Positions 34,839 to 42,895 of a DNA stretch of 49,010 nt are shown piece after piece. A program made the position numbers and the translations under genes. Source of the stretch: Chloroflexota bacterium (GTDB lineage Bacteria > Chloroflexota > Dehalococcoidia > Lucifugimonadales > UBA3495); contig PBMF01000013.1 in assembly GCA_002721995.1 (NCBI GenBank), forward strand, positions 39,460 through 88,469, in the 5' to 3' direction. Each line of letters opens with the position of its first letter. The first letter of the stretch is position 1. The notes beneath the pieces were generated by a model. That model made no database searches. It saw nothing but the letters and a program-made list of their open reading frames with translations, and was not told where the DNA came from.

Positions 34839-35307
34839 GGCCTTCCTGCTCGAGCAGATTGGCCACGTTCTTGGCCGCCGACTCAGGGTTGACCCGTCCG
34901 GCCAGGTGATGGTCTAGGGACATGACCGGGGCCTGGGAGCAGGCACCCAGACAGGTGTTGAAGCGCACGGTGACCCGCTTGTCGGCCCGGTCGCCCTCGT
35001 CGTCCATACCGGCGGCTTCGATCACCGACTTGAAGACGCCCATGGCCCCCACCAGATGACAGGACGCTCCCCAGCAGACCTCCACCAGGTGTTCGGTGGG
35101 CGGTTCAAAGCGGAAGTTGGGGTAGAAGGATGCCACGGCCCAAACGTCGTTCACCGTGGAATTGGAGAAACCGGCGACGAACTCCACCGCCTCTTTGGGT
35201 ATGTAACCCAACTCGTCTTCGACGGCGAGGAGTGACGACAGCACGGTGACCGTCGGTTGGGTCTGACCGTGGACTGCATCGTGGATTCGCTGTTCTAGCC
35301 CGCTCAT
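34828..35307 (-). CDS. nuoE: NADH dehydrogenase NuoE-type 2Fe-2S subunit
   Basis: 159 residues. Thioredoxin-like 2Fe-2S protein with all four ligands: C78 and C83 (V-C-W-G-A-S-C) and C119 and C123 (C-L-G-A-C). The N-terminal helical segment LLAVEDELGYIPKEAVEF is also typical. It pairs with NuoF to pass electrons from NADH. First gene of the E-F-G order, with an 8-bp inverted repeat upstream. Confidence 0.94.
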   Translation of the reverse strand: MSGLEQRIHDAVHGQTQPTVTVLSSLLAVEDELGYIPKEAVEFVAGFSNSTVNDVWAVASFYPNFRFEPPTEHLVEVCWGASCHLVGAMGVFKSVIEAAGMDDEGDRADKRVTVRFNTCLGACSQAPVMSLDHHLAGRVNPESAAKNVANLLEQEGHGS

Positions 35308-35358
35308 GGACTGGGCTCCTGAAATATCGGGCTTGGGTCCGGTAATACCAGGGCAAGA

Positions 35359-35394
35359 TTCACGAAATAGACCAGTGTCTCAATAGTTCGTGAA
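35359..35394. repeat. Inverted repeat upstream of nuoE, candidate operator
   Basis: TTCACGAA (35359-35366) and TTCGTGAA (35387-35394) form a perfect 8-bp inverted repeat with a 20-nt spacer, about 52-87 nt upstream of the nuoE start on the minus strand. The length and position suit a dimeric regulator or a stem in the leader. The rest of the 248-base gap holds the UGSC terminator. Confidence 0.5.
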
Positions 35395-35490
35395 ATTGGT
35401 AACAATCCAAGCGGAATCGTACCACAGCCCCAGGGGTGATTCAACCGGAAAACGAGACCGTTAAACTGGGGTTGCGGGCCATCAAATCCT

Positions 35491-35525
35491 GCCAAATAAA
35501 AAGGGGCGGGTTGGTCCCGCCCCTT
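35491..35525 (-). terminator. Rho-independent terminator of the UGSC gene
   Basis: Reading leftward, AAGGGGCGGG and CCCGCCCCTT make a 10-bp stem with a 5-nt loop (35525-35501), followed by TTTATTTGG. It ends the minus-strand UGSC operon. Confidence 0.85.
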
Positions 35526-35555
35526 GGCTTACTTGAGTTGTCCCCGAAGGCCCGG

Positions 35556-36125
35556 TTACTCGGCCTTTGCGGAGGCGCTCCCGACCAGGATGCGCTCCAC
35601 ATCTGGGAACAGGGTCTCGGCCCGCTCCCGGCACTGCTCATCGGTCAATGAGGATAGGGGATGCTCGGCAACGATGTACTCGAAGTCGGGCACGCCCATC
35701 ATGCGGGTCATGGCCTTGGCGGTATTGTTGAACACGTGGGTGATGATGGAAGCCGTGGGCAAACCCAGGCGCTCCATTTCGATTCCGTCGTGCACACTGC
35801 ACGAACTGCAGGAGCCTCAATCACCTATGCCGGTGATTAGAATGTCCACCTTGTTCAGCATGTCCTGGACCACCTCTGGCTTGGTGGGCAGGGAGGCCGA
35901 ATGCTTGCCGAAGTAGACGATGTCTTTCAGGTCGTACTTCTCCTTCAGCATCTGGCCCAGTTCGTGAAGGACCTTATCCGAATTGGCCTTGGAGTTCTCC
36001 AGAAGGCCAAGGGTCTTTCCTTGCAGGGTATCGGGCCGCTCGTTCAGCCGGAAATCTCCCGACGAAAGGCTTGTCCCGGTGGGGTTGACCAGTCGCATGT
36101 TTCTGACGGTAACGGTCTCTGCCAT
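35556..36125 (-). CDS. UGSC-family selenoprotein, in-frame TGA read as selenocysteine
   Basis: Read from the ATG at 36125 (GGGAGG upstream) through a TGA at 35819-35817, this is a 189-residue protein with U103 in ITGIGD-U-G-S-C-S-S-C, then SVHDGIEMERLGLPTASIIT. The motif U-G-S-C gives the family its name; in some members Cys replaces U. The N-terminal half contains a helical segment (HELGQMLKEKYDLKDIVYFG). After the U-x2-C motif the pattern acidic-residue, E-R-x-G-L-P-T-A and later H-P-L resembles the same region of GrdB, the substrate-activating subunit of glycine reductase; this is my comparison and not a known homology. The frame is intact on both sides. Function unknown. Confidence 0.87.
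35788..35819 (-). promoter_or_regulatory. Candidate bacterial SECIS element after the TGA of the UGSC gene
   Basis: Reading leftward from the TGA (35819-35817), TCGTGCA (35804-35798) pairs perfectly with TGCACGA (35794-35788) over 7 bp around the loop GTG. The loop starts 19 nt after the TGA and begins with G. It is the strongest of the three hairpins. Confidence 0.78.
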
Positions 36126-36193
36126 GATTCCTCCCAGACTATTTAGCGATATGAATATGGTGGTCTGGATCGCCCGGAAAATACGTTCCTCTA

Positions 36194-36221
36194 ATCATAC
36201 ACTCGGGCCTGCGTAATGCAA
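36194..36221 (-). promoter_or_regulatory. Promoter for the UGSC gene
   Basis: On the minus strand TTGCAT (36221-36216), a 16-nt spacer and TATGAT (36199-36194). The start would be near 36187 with a leader of about 62 nt. It lets the UGSC gene be transcribed apart from the upstream operon. Confidence 0.55.
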
Positions 36222-36285
36222 CACCTGAGCGGCCTCGGTTAAGGCCAGACCGGAGGCGGGTATTCGGGCTACCGAAGGATTCCCG

Positions 36286-37326
36286 CTATTTGACGGTATC
36301 TATCTTGGTGGTCCTGATCTTGAACCGGGTGGTATCGATGATTGCGCTGTTCCGGCCGCCGGTGCCGCCGCCCATCATCACCAGTATGTCCTCGGTGTCC
36401 TGGGCGCAGCGGCGGATGATCTTGTCGTCACCCTCGCGCTCCGGGCCCTGGGCGATTCCCAGGCGGATCAATTCGCTCTGGGGCCGGGCCGCGTTCTCCA
36501 TCATGTAGTCCTGGATGCCCTTTCGGGTCCACCCGTCGTCGTTCAAGGTGATGGCGTGCTCGGGGCCGATGACCAGCACCCACTGGGACGGGTAGCGGAA
36601 GGCCATGGAGGCCGACTTCAAAGTGTCGGCGATGGACATCAAGATGGACTCGCCGGTGTGTCCGTAGGCGTTATTCACGGTGATGGGGTTGTAGGCCACC
36701 GCCACCGTGACCGTGCTGTCCTCTTTGTTGTGTCCCCGGGCCACATGCAGCGGCTCCCAGGGTGAGTCCTCTTCATTCTCGGCGAAGCACAGGGTGTACT
36801 TGCTGGGGTTGCCCAGGGTGCCCCGGTCCAGGGTGCCGGGGCGGGCGTCAAAGCCGTTCATGAAGCAGAGTCGGATGGCCCGGCCCAAGACGGCGTTGGC
36901 ACGGTTGCCCGGCCCCAAGAGACCGTCCTTATAGTTGGCGCCGATCTGGTCGCGCACCGGTCCGTTCAGCACCATCAAGATGGCCGGGGAGCTGGTGGAG
37001 GCCGACGCCATGTGGACGAAGTTCTTCTCTTCTTCCAAAGTCTTCAGCGTGGTGGTCAGAACGGGGAAGTACTCGGGCAGGCAGCCGGCCATGACGGCGT
37101 TGGCGGCCACGTTCTCCGAGGTGAGCACCCGGTTCCGCATCTCCAGGGAGATGATCTCTTCCTCGCCGGTCATCCCCGACATCTCCAGCATCTCCCGCAC
37201 CTTGTAGTCCACCGGCGGGACCACGGGCAGGCCGTCGCTCCAGCCCATTCGGTAACATTCTTCGATGGCCTCGACGGTATCGCTGGCCTCAACGTTGTGG
37301 GAACGCTCCATATTATTGGTGGTCAT
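36286..37326 (-). CDS. Conserved protein of unknown function paired with the UGSC gene
   Basis: 346 residues, starting at an ATG with GGAGACG 7 nt upstream. It has no membrane segment. Recognisable conserved blocks are GLPVVPPVDYKVREMLE near 34-50, VAANAVMAGCLPEYFPVL, LLGPGNRANAVLGRAIRL near 140-157, and the C-terminal MMGGGTGGRNSAIIDTTRF. The glycine-rich segment and N-R-A-N-A suggest a nucleotide or cofactor site but I cannot name it. The last two-thirds look like one compact domain. It is followed 160 nt downstream by the UGSC gene, in the same direction, and is the most likely functional partner. Confidence is in the gene, not in a function. Confidence 0.85.
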   Translation of the reverse strand: MTTNNMERSHNVEASDTVEAIEECYRMGWSDGLPVVPPVDYKVREMLEMSGMTGEEEIISLEMRNRVLTSENVAANAVMAGCLPEYFPVLTTTLKTLEEEKNFVHMASASTSSPAILMVLNGPVRDQIGANYKDGLLGPGNRANAVLGRAIRLCFMNGFDARPGTLDRGTLGNPSKYTLCFAENEEDSPWEPLHVARGHNKEDSTVTVAVAYNPITVNNAYGHTGESILMSIADTLKSASMAFRYPSQWVLVIGPEHAITLNDDGWTRKGIQDYMMENAARPQSELIRLGIAQGPEREGDDKIIRRCAQDTEDILVMMGGGTGGRNSAIIDTTRFKIRTTKIDTVK

Positions 37327-37355
37327 GTTTCGTCTCCGTAATCAGAGTCGGCTTC

Positions 37356-38249
37356 CTAATCGTGCAGCCGGAGTTGGATTCCGGACTTTTCTTCTTGAAT
37401 CTTGGCCACGGCGTCCGAGTCCTCGGGACCCCAGCCCCGCAGCATGGCCTCGACGTGGCGCTGGTCAACCAGGTTTGACAGCTCCATGGGGATGCCGTAT
37501 TCCCGGCCCAGGTCGGTGGCCAGCCGAACATCCTTGGCGGCCAGGGCGGTGGCGAAACCGGGTTCGAAATTCCCCTGGAACAGGAAGCGGGGGAACTTGT
37601 CTGCCAGGCGCTTGGAGCCGCCGGTGCTGTTGTTTATCACGTCGGCCAGCACGCCCAGGTCCACGCCCGCTTTGACGCCAAGGGTCAGGGCCTCGGCCAG
37701 GAGCACCCCCGTGCCCATGCTGAGCAGGTTGTTGCAGATCTTGCAGACTGAACCGGCGCCGATGTCGCCGCAGTACACCACGTGGGTGCCGATGCCGTCC
37801 AGGACCGGCTTGTACTTTTCGAAGGTCGCCTTGTCGCCGCCGACCATCACCGCCAGTGTTCCGGCGGCAGCGCCGTAGGTCCCGCCACTGACCGGGGAGT
37901 CCAGCAGGGTCACACCACGGGCGGCGCACCCCTCACTGAGGCGGCGGACCATGGTGGGCGAGTTGGTGGAAAGATCGAATAAGACCGACCCGTCACTTGC
38001 GCCTTCCAGGATTCCGTTTTCGCCCACCACCACTGCCTCCACGTCCCGGGGCACTGGCAGGGAGGTGAACACCACCTCGTTGCCCGGCACGGCCTCCTTT
38101 GGGCTGTCCGCCCAATCGGCGCCCATCTCCAGCAGATTGGTTGCGGCCTCCCGCCGAAGGTCGTGGACGGTTAGCTGATGGCCGGCCTTGATTAGGTTGG
38201 CCGCCATCGGATTTCCCATGTTGCCTGTCCCGATGAAACCCACTTTCAT
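37356..38249 (-). CDS. 3-hydroxyisobutyrate dehydrogenase-family NAD(P)-dependent oxidoreductase
   Basis: 297 residues. N-terminal Rossmann domain with V-G-F-I-G-T-G-N-M-G-N-P-M-A, the substrate-binding block LLDSPVSGGTYGAAAGTL near 115-132, and the catalytic lysine in GSVCKICNNLL (about 170). The all-helical C-terminal domain is full length. Relatives oxidise beta-hydroxyacids such as 3-hydroxyisobutyrate, tartronate semialdehyde (in reverse) or 6-phosphogluconate-like acids. Substrate is unknown here. AGGAG precedes the ATG. The downstream gene starts 29 nt later. Confidence 0.93.
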   Translation of the reverse strand: MKVGFIGTGNMGNPMAANLIKAGHQLTVHDLRREAATNLLEMGADWADSPKEAVPGNEVVFTSLPVPRDVEAVVVGENGILEGASDGSVLFDLSTNSPTMVRRLSEGCAARGVTLLDSPVSGGTYGAAAGTLAVMVGGDKATFEKYKPVLDGIGTHVVYCGDIGAGSVCKICNNLLSMGTGVLLAEALTLGVKAGVDLGVLADVINNSTGGSKRLADKFPRFLFQGNFEPGFATALAAKDVRLATDLGREYGIPMELSNLVDQRHVEAMLRGWGPEDSDAVAKIQEEKSGIQLRLHD

Positions 38250-38865
38250 CGCGTTCTCTCCTGCTTATATCGGATGGTCTTCTCAGGGGCCGCCGGGCTG
38301 TTAAGGGCGGCTGTTCCGGTACTCTCAATCGGGGCGGGGTCCCGGCCGGGCCTTCCGGTTCTTCATCTTCCGCCGGGCGTTCCGGTGGCGGGGCTATTCC
38401 GTAGCGCGGGTCCTCATCGTCTGCCTTGTATCGGACGCCCACCGATGGCTCTTGGGGAACTTCTTCCAACCCGTCGGGAGACTCGTCGAAGGCCTCTTTG
38501 GCCATGCGGAAGGCGTTCACCGCCGCCGGCATACCGCCGTAAAAGACCATCTGGCCGATGATCTCCGAGATCTCTTCCCTGGTGACGCCGATATGCAGCG
38601 CCCCAGAGATGTGCCGCTTGATCATCTGGGGGCTGTGGCCCAGGACCACCAGGGCGGCGATGGTGCAGAGGCTGCGGGTCTTCAGATCAACGGCCGGCCG
38701 GTTGTATATCTCGCCGTAGATGACGGAATCAACCAGCTTCATGACCTCCGGCGCCAGCTCGGCCATGGCCGCTGGCGGATTGGGGTCATTGTCGGGACCG
38801 TAGTAGGTCTGCCGGAAGTCGATGGCAGCCTGGTCCAGGTCTTTGGCGGCTTCGTCGGGGCTCAA
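37993..38865 (-). CDS. Carboxymuconolactone decarboxylase/AhpD-fold protein; probable frameshift in C-terminal tail
   Basis: The first about 125 residues are an AhpD/CMD domain: DLKTRSLCTIAALVVLGHSP with a single cysteine, HISGALHIGVTREEISEII and FYGGMPAAVNAFR. A Pro/Glu-rich tail follows. Frame as written then runs 257 nt into the next gene, giving an Arg-rich tail that mirrors its codons out of frame, so that part is not credible. A one- or two-base shift in the tail near 38340 would enter a frame ending at TGA 38248-38246, which overlaps the next ATG as ATGA. I infer a frameshift there, either in nature or in assembly. The TTG at 38865 has GGAG 5 nt upstream and is a better start than the TTG at 38880. 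Confidence 0.72.
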   Translation of the reverse strand: MSPDEAAKDLDQAAIDFRQTYYGPDNDPNPPAAMAELAPEVMKLVDSVIYGEIYNRPAVDLKTRSLCTIAALVVLGHSPQMIKRHISGALHIGVTREEISEIIGQMVFYGGMPAAVNAFRMAKEAFDESPDGLEEVPQEPSVGVRYKADDEDPRYGIAPPPERPAEDEEPEGPAGTPPRLRVPEQPPLTARRPLRRPSDISRRERDESGFHRDRQHGKSDGGQPNQGRPSANRPRPSAGGRNQSAGDGRRLGGQPKGGRAGQRGGVHLPASAPGRGGSGGGRKRNPGRRK

Positions 38866-38903
38866 GTTGTCTCCAAACAATGCTGATAGTTGTTGGCTGT
38901 CAG

Positions 38904-39743
38904 CTACTTGATGACCTGCCAGAACCGCTTGCCATCTTTCAGGATCACCTTCCCGATGTGGTCGTCGGGATGGAAGTGGCCGGCGGCCACAACGACATCC
39001 TCTTTTTCGGCCCGGTCCAGAATCATCTTACGGTTGCGCTGGCTGGCTTCTTTGTCTGTATCCACCCCGGCCGTCCATTCCGGTCGTTCCACCTGCACCT
39101 TGCTGTGCAGCAGGTCGCCCACCACCATGGCCCGCTGGCCGTCGGAGGTGATGTCGAAGACCATGTGACCGGGGGTGTGGCCCGGTGTGGAGATGGCCGT
39201 GATCTCGTCCGTAATAACCTGGCCGTCTTCCAGCAAGTCCAGCAGCCCCATCTCCTGGAGGGGTATGACATTCTCGGAGACCCAGGGGGCGTTGGCCAGG
39301 AATTCGGGTTTGTTGAAATGGTCCCAGTCCAGGCGGGGCGCCATGTAGCGGGCGTTGGGGAAGTAGGGCTTGGGCGTGTCGCCGGTGTAGTCGACGTTCC
39401 AACCCACATGGTCGATGTGCATGTGGGTGATCAGCACCAGGTCCACATCCTCGGGGTTCACGCCGGAGATCTTGAGCTGGTTCAGCATGTCGCCGGTCCG
39501 GTTGGCGCGGGAGGGATGGGGGCCGGGGCCCATGCCGGTGTCCACCATGATGGTCTGGCCCTGGGTCCGGAGATAGAAGTGGCCGTAGTAGAGTTGCAGT
39601 TGGCAGTCTTCCAGGGCGTCGTGATACGGCTCCCAGTCGTGGGCATCGGTGGTGGGGAACATCACAGACGGGTCTCGGGGTGGGGGCAGCATGTCCAAAA
39701 CGAACCTGATATCCACGTTGCCCACTTTGATCTGATTGGCCAT
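38904..39743 (-). CDS. Metallo-beta-lactamase fold hydrolase (AHL lactonase-like)
   Basis: 279 residues from the ATG at 39743 (AAGGAG 7 nt upstream; the frame is open to 39791 but that lacks a site). The metal motif L-I-T-H-M-H-I-D-H-V-G-W-N is the H-x-H-x-D-H of the fold, followed by further ligands at ISTPGHTPGHMVF and by a late GHFHPDDHIG segment. Close in layout to AiiA-type lactonases, glyoxalase II-like and other MBL hydrolases. Substrate not evident. Confidence 0.9.
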   Translation of the reverse strand: MANQIKVGNVDIRFVLDMLPPPRDPSVMFPTTDAHDWEPYHDALEDCQLQLYYGHFYLRTQGQTIMVDTGMGPGPHPSRANRTGDMLNQLKISGVNPEDVDLVLITHMHIDHVGWNVDYTGDTPKPYFPNARYMAPRLDWDHFNKPEFLANAPWVSENVIPLQEMGLLDLLEDGQVITDEITAISTPGHTPGHMVFDITSDGQRAMVVGDLLHSKVQVERPEWTAGVDTDKEASQRNRKMILDRAEKEDVVVAAGHFHPDDHIGKVILKDGKRFWQVIK

Positions 39744-39817
39744 TGTTATCTCCTTGGTGTCCTGCTCCGACAGGTCCCTTCGGAGCGGCATCGGCGTTAA
39801 CTACGGTATGTTTCCGT

Positions 39818-40330
39818 TCAGTATTGAATCATCGAGTAGATGCTGTACCCTTCCAGGTTCTTCCGTCCTTCCAGGAAGCTGAGTTCAATGATCACCGCCA
39901 GGTCGGCAACGGCGCCGCCGGACATCTCCACCAGACGGGCGGTGGCCGCCAGGGTGCCGCCGGTGGCCAGAAGGTCGTCCATGATCAGCACCTTCTGCCC
40001 GTGATCGACCCCGTCCACATGGATCTCCATGGTGTTGGTGCCGTACTCCAGGGTGTAATCGGTGGAGTGGGTCTCGGCGGGAAGTTTGCCCGGCTTCCTC
40101 ACCGGAACTATGGACTTGCCCAGTTCCCGGGCCAGGGGCGCGCCGAAGAGGAAACCCCGGGATTCAATGGGGACGATCACATCGAAGTCCACATCCTTAT
40201 AGTGGTCCACCAGGTGGGATATGGTGTAGTCGAAGGCTCTGACGTCTCCCAGTAGGGGTGTAATGTCCTTGAATACGATGCCCGGCTCCGGAAAATCGGG
40301 AACGTCTCTGATGTAGTCTCTTAGGTCCAT
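39818..40330 (-). CDS. apt: Adenine phosphoribosyltransferase
   Basis: 170 residues from the ATG at 40330 (GAGGATT just upstream; the frame is open to 40387). It begins MDLRDYIRDVPDFPEPGIVF, the standard APRT start, and carries the PRPP-binding loop V-L-I-M-D-D-L-L-A-T-G-G-T near 108-120 and E-S-R-G-F. It salvages adenine to AMP with PRPP. It is the first gene of the minus-strand run ending with the UGSC gene. Upstream lies the promoter region of the tRNA-tuf operon on the other strand. Confidence 0.95.
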   Translation of the reverse strand: MDLRDYIRDVPDFPEPGIVFKDITPLLGDVRAFDYTISHLVDHYKDVDFDVIVPIESRGFLFGAPLARELGKSIVPVRKPGKLPAETHSTDYTLEYGTNTMEIHVDGVDHGQKVLIMDDLLATGGTLAATARLVEMSGGAVADLAVIIELSFLEGRKNLEGYSIYSMIQY

Positions 40331-40559
40331 AATCCTCGAGCCGTCTGCCCTTGGCCGTCCGGCAAAGCGGCCTTCGTTGGTAAACAAATTTGGGCGTCGG
40401 TAATCTAGCGGGTTGATTGGCGAATTTTACGCCCGTGGCGGGGGAAAATAGGCTGCTGGATGCGTGCCTGAAAGTGTAGATTACGGCCCTGCCGCCGTCA
40501 AGGCGACGAACTGCGCCGGAGGGGCTGTCGAAATTCGTCAACCTTGGGCGTAATCACGA

Positions 40560-40588
40560 TTGACTTTCCCGGGGTGGGTTCATATAAT
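40560..40588 (+). promoter_or_regulatory. Strong sigma-70 promoter of the tRNA-tuf-secE-nusG region
   Basis: TTGACT (40560-40565), exactly 17 nt, TATAAT (40583-40588). Predicted start near 40595. It lies before the first tRNA gene and is the best promoter match in the window. Confidence 0.85.
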
Positions 40589-40610
40589 TTAAGATGGATT
40601 TCCGGCAACG

Positions 40611-40642
40611 AAATGGCCCCACATGTTCTGGGGCTATTTTTT
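40611..40642 (+). terminator. Terminator-like hairpin just after the tRNA-tuf promoter (possible attenuator)
   Basis: AAATGGCCCC (40611-40620) pairs with GGGGCTATTT (40630-40639), 10 bp with one G-T pair, around a 9-nt loop. Six T residues run from 40637 to 40642. It would end a transcript only about 45-50 nt after the predicted start, before the first tRNA. Confidence 0.7.
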
Positions 40643-40701
40643 AGTGTGGAACGGACAGTCGTTATGCCTAGCCGGGAGACCGAAGGCCTGTGCGGCGCCG
40701 A

Positions 40702-40776
40702 GCCCCGGTGGCGCAATGGCAGCGCAGTCGATTTGTAATTGACAGGTTAGGGGTTCGAATCCCCTCTGGGGCTCCA
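40702..40776 (+). tRNA. tRNA-Thr (anticodon TGT)
   Basis: 75 nt including CCA. Acceptor arm 7 bp (GCCCCGG with CTGGGGC, one G-T pair), D-stem GCGC/GCGC, anticodon stem GTCGA/TTGAC with loop TTTGTAA, hence anticodon TGT, T-stem AGGGG/CCCCT with TTCGAAT loop, discriminator T and encoded CCA. Confidence 0.95.
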
Positions 40777-40908
40777 GTATCCCAGGCTCCGCAGAATAGC
40801 GTTTAACAAGAACAAGTCCCGCAGGGCGCGGCCCGGTGAATCGGGCGCGGCAACACATCCCTCCACGATTGCGCCGGTGCCCGTTAATATGCGAAGATTC
40901 CTATGCCT

Positions 40909-40996
40909 GGAGGGGTGGGTGAGTGGTTAAAGCCACCAGACTGTAAATCTGGCGTCCGGAAGGGCTTCGCAGGTTCGAATCCTGCCCCCTCCACCA
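40909..40996 (+). tRNA. tRNA-Tyr (anticodon GTA)
   Basis: 88 nt with encoded CCA. Acceptor GGAGGGG/CCCCTCC, anticodon stem CCAGA/TCTGG with loop CTGTAAA (anticodon GTA), and a long class II variable arm (CGTCCGGAAGGGCTTCG) as expected for bacterial tyrosine tRNA. Discriminator A. Confidence 0.96.
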
Positions 40997-41036
40997 AAAA
41001 ACAGGCAGGCGAGACTAGGCGGTTAATAATTTATCA

Positions 41037-41111
41037 GCCCAGGTAGCTCAGTGGTAGAGCGCGTTCTTGGTAAGAACGAGGTCGGCGGTTCAATCCCGCC
41101 TCTGGGCTCCA
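41037..41111 (+). tRNA. tRNA-Thr (anticodon GGT)
   Basis: 75 nt with encoded CCA. Acceptor GCCCAGG/TCTGGGC, D-stem GCTC/GAGC, anticodon stem CGTTC/GAACG with loop TTGGTAA (anticodon GGT), T-stem GGCGG/CCGCC with TTCAATC loop. It is 66 nt upstream of tuf. Confidence 0.96.
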
Positions 41112-41177
41112 GCACGAAAAGGCCCAATAAAAATACACAAGGGCCCGAGTTAAGAGTAGTAGGGAGGACACCTAAAG

Positions 41178-42362
<1,185 letters not shown>

Positions 42363-42365
42363 GTC

Positions 42366-42536
42366 ATGGCCAGAAAGACTGCCGACGTAAGACAAATCAT
42401 CACCCTGCAATGCGGCGACTGCCGGGAACGGAACTATACGACTATGAAGAACCGCCGTAACGACCCCAATCGGATGGAGCTGCAGAAGTACTGCTCGCGG
42501 TGCCGGTCCCACAAGACTCACCGCGAAGTGAGGTAA
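42366..42536 (+). CDS. rpmG: 50S ribosomal protein L33
   Basis: 56 residues, ATG at 42366, 3 nt after the tuf stop. C-G-D-C near 16-19 and C-S-R-C near 43-46 form the zinc ribbon, so this is the zinc-containing (C+) type. [16 protein letters not shown] at the C-terminus is characteristic. It sits on the large subunit near the E site. Confidence 0.96.
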   Translation: MARKTADVRQIITLQCGDCRERNYTTMKNRRNDPNRMELQKYCSRCRSHKTHREVR

Positions 42537-42542
42537 CCCCCG

Positions 42543-42782
42543 ATGGCTAGGGCATCTGCGCGCAGCCAGCGTATCGTCACCCCCACGGGCGGCGGGCGCA
42601 CCAGTCCGATCAGTTTCCTTCAGGAGACTTTTTCGGAGCTGCAGAAATCGACCTGGCCCAGCCGGGAAGAAACTTCGCGTTTGACCATGGTGGTCATCGT
42701 TTTGGCCATCGCGGCCGGGTTCTTCCTGGGCGGGCTGGACCGAATCTTCTCCGAGGTGTTTACCAGGGTCGTATTCGGATAA
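42543..42782 (+). CDS. secE: Preprotein translocase subunit SecE
   Basis: 79 residues. A basic N-terminal tail, an amphipathic helix (FLQETFSELQKSTWPSREE, with the W-P-[ST]-R-x-E motif), then one transmembrane helix (MVVIVLAIAAGFFLGGLDRIF). Single-span form as in most bacteria. It stabilises SecY in the membrane. Starts 6 nt after rpmG. Confidence 0.95.
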   Translation: MARASARSQRIVTPTGGGRTSPISFLQETFSELQKSTWPSREETSRLTMVVIVLAIAAGFFLGGLDRIFSEVFTRVVFG

Positions 42783-42829
42783 GACCCGGCACTACACCGG
42801 TGAGGAGACGCCTGAATCAGCAAGAGAGT

Positions 42830-42866
42830 GGGGCGCATATACCAGGACATTGATAAGCGCCCCTTT
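42830..42866 (+). terminator. Hairpin between secE and nusG
   Basis: GGGGCGC (42830-42836) pairs with GCGCCCC (42857-42863), 7 bp around a 20-nt loop, followed by TTTCTGTTT. Could reduce transcription into nusG or be a processing site. Confidence 0.45.
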
Positions 42867-42895
42867 CTGTTTGACCCAGCATCGGATATAGCAAC

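Larger units (their letters stand above)
40331..40701. other. 371-base intergenic region between apt and the tRNA operon
   Basis: No gene is supported. A short open frame at 40544-40738 overlaps the promoter, hairpin and tRNA and is not credible. The right half holds the tRNA-tuf promoter and a hairpin. The left half shows nothing I can name. Confidence 0.7.

Noticed and set aside
40544-40738. Short open frame between apt and the first tRNA
   Set aside because: It spans a promoter, a terminator-like hairpin and the 5' half of a tRNA gene.
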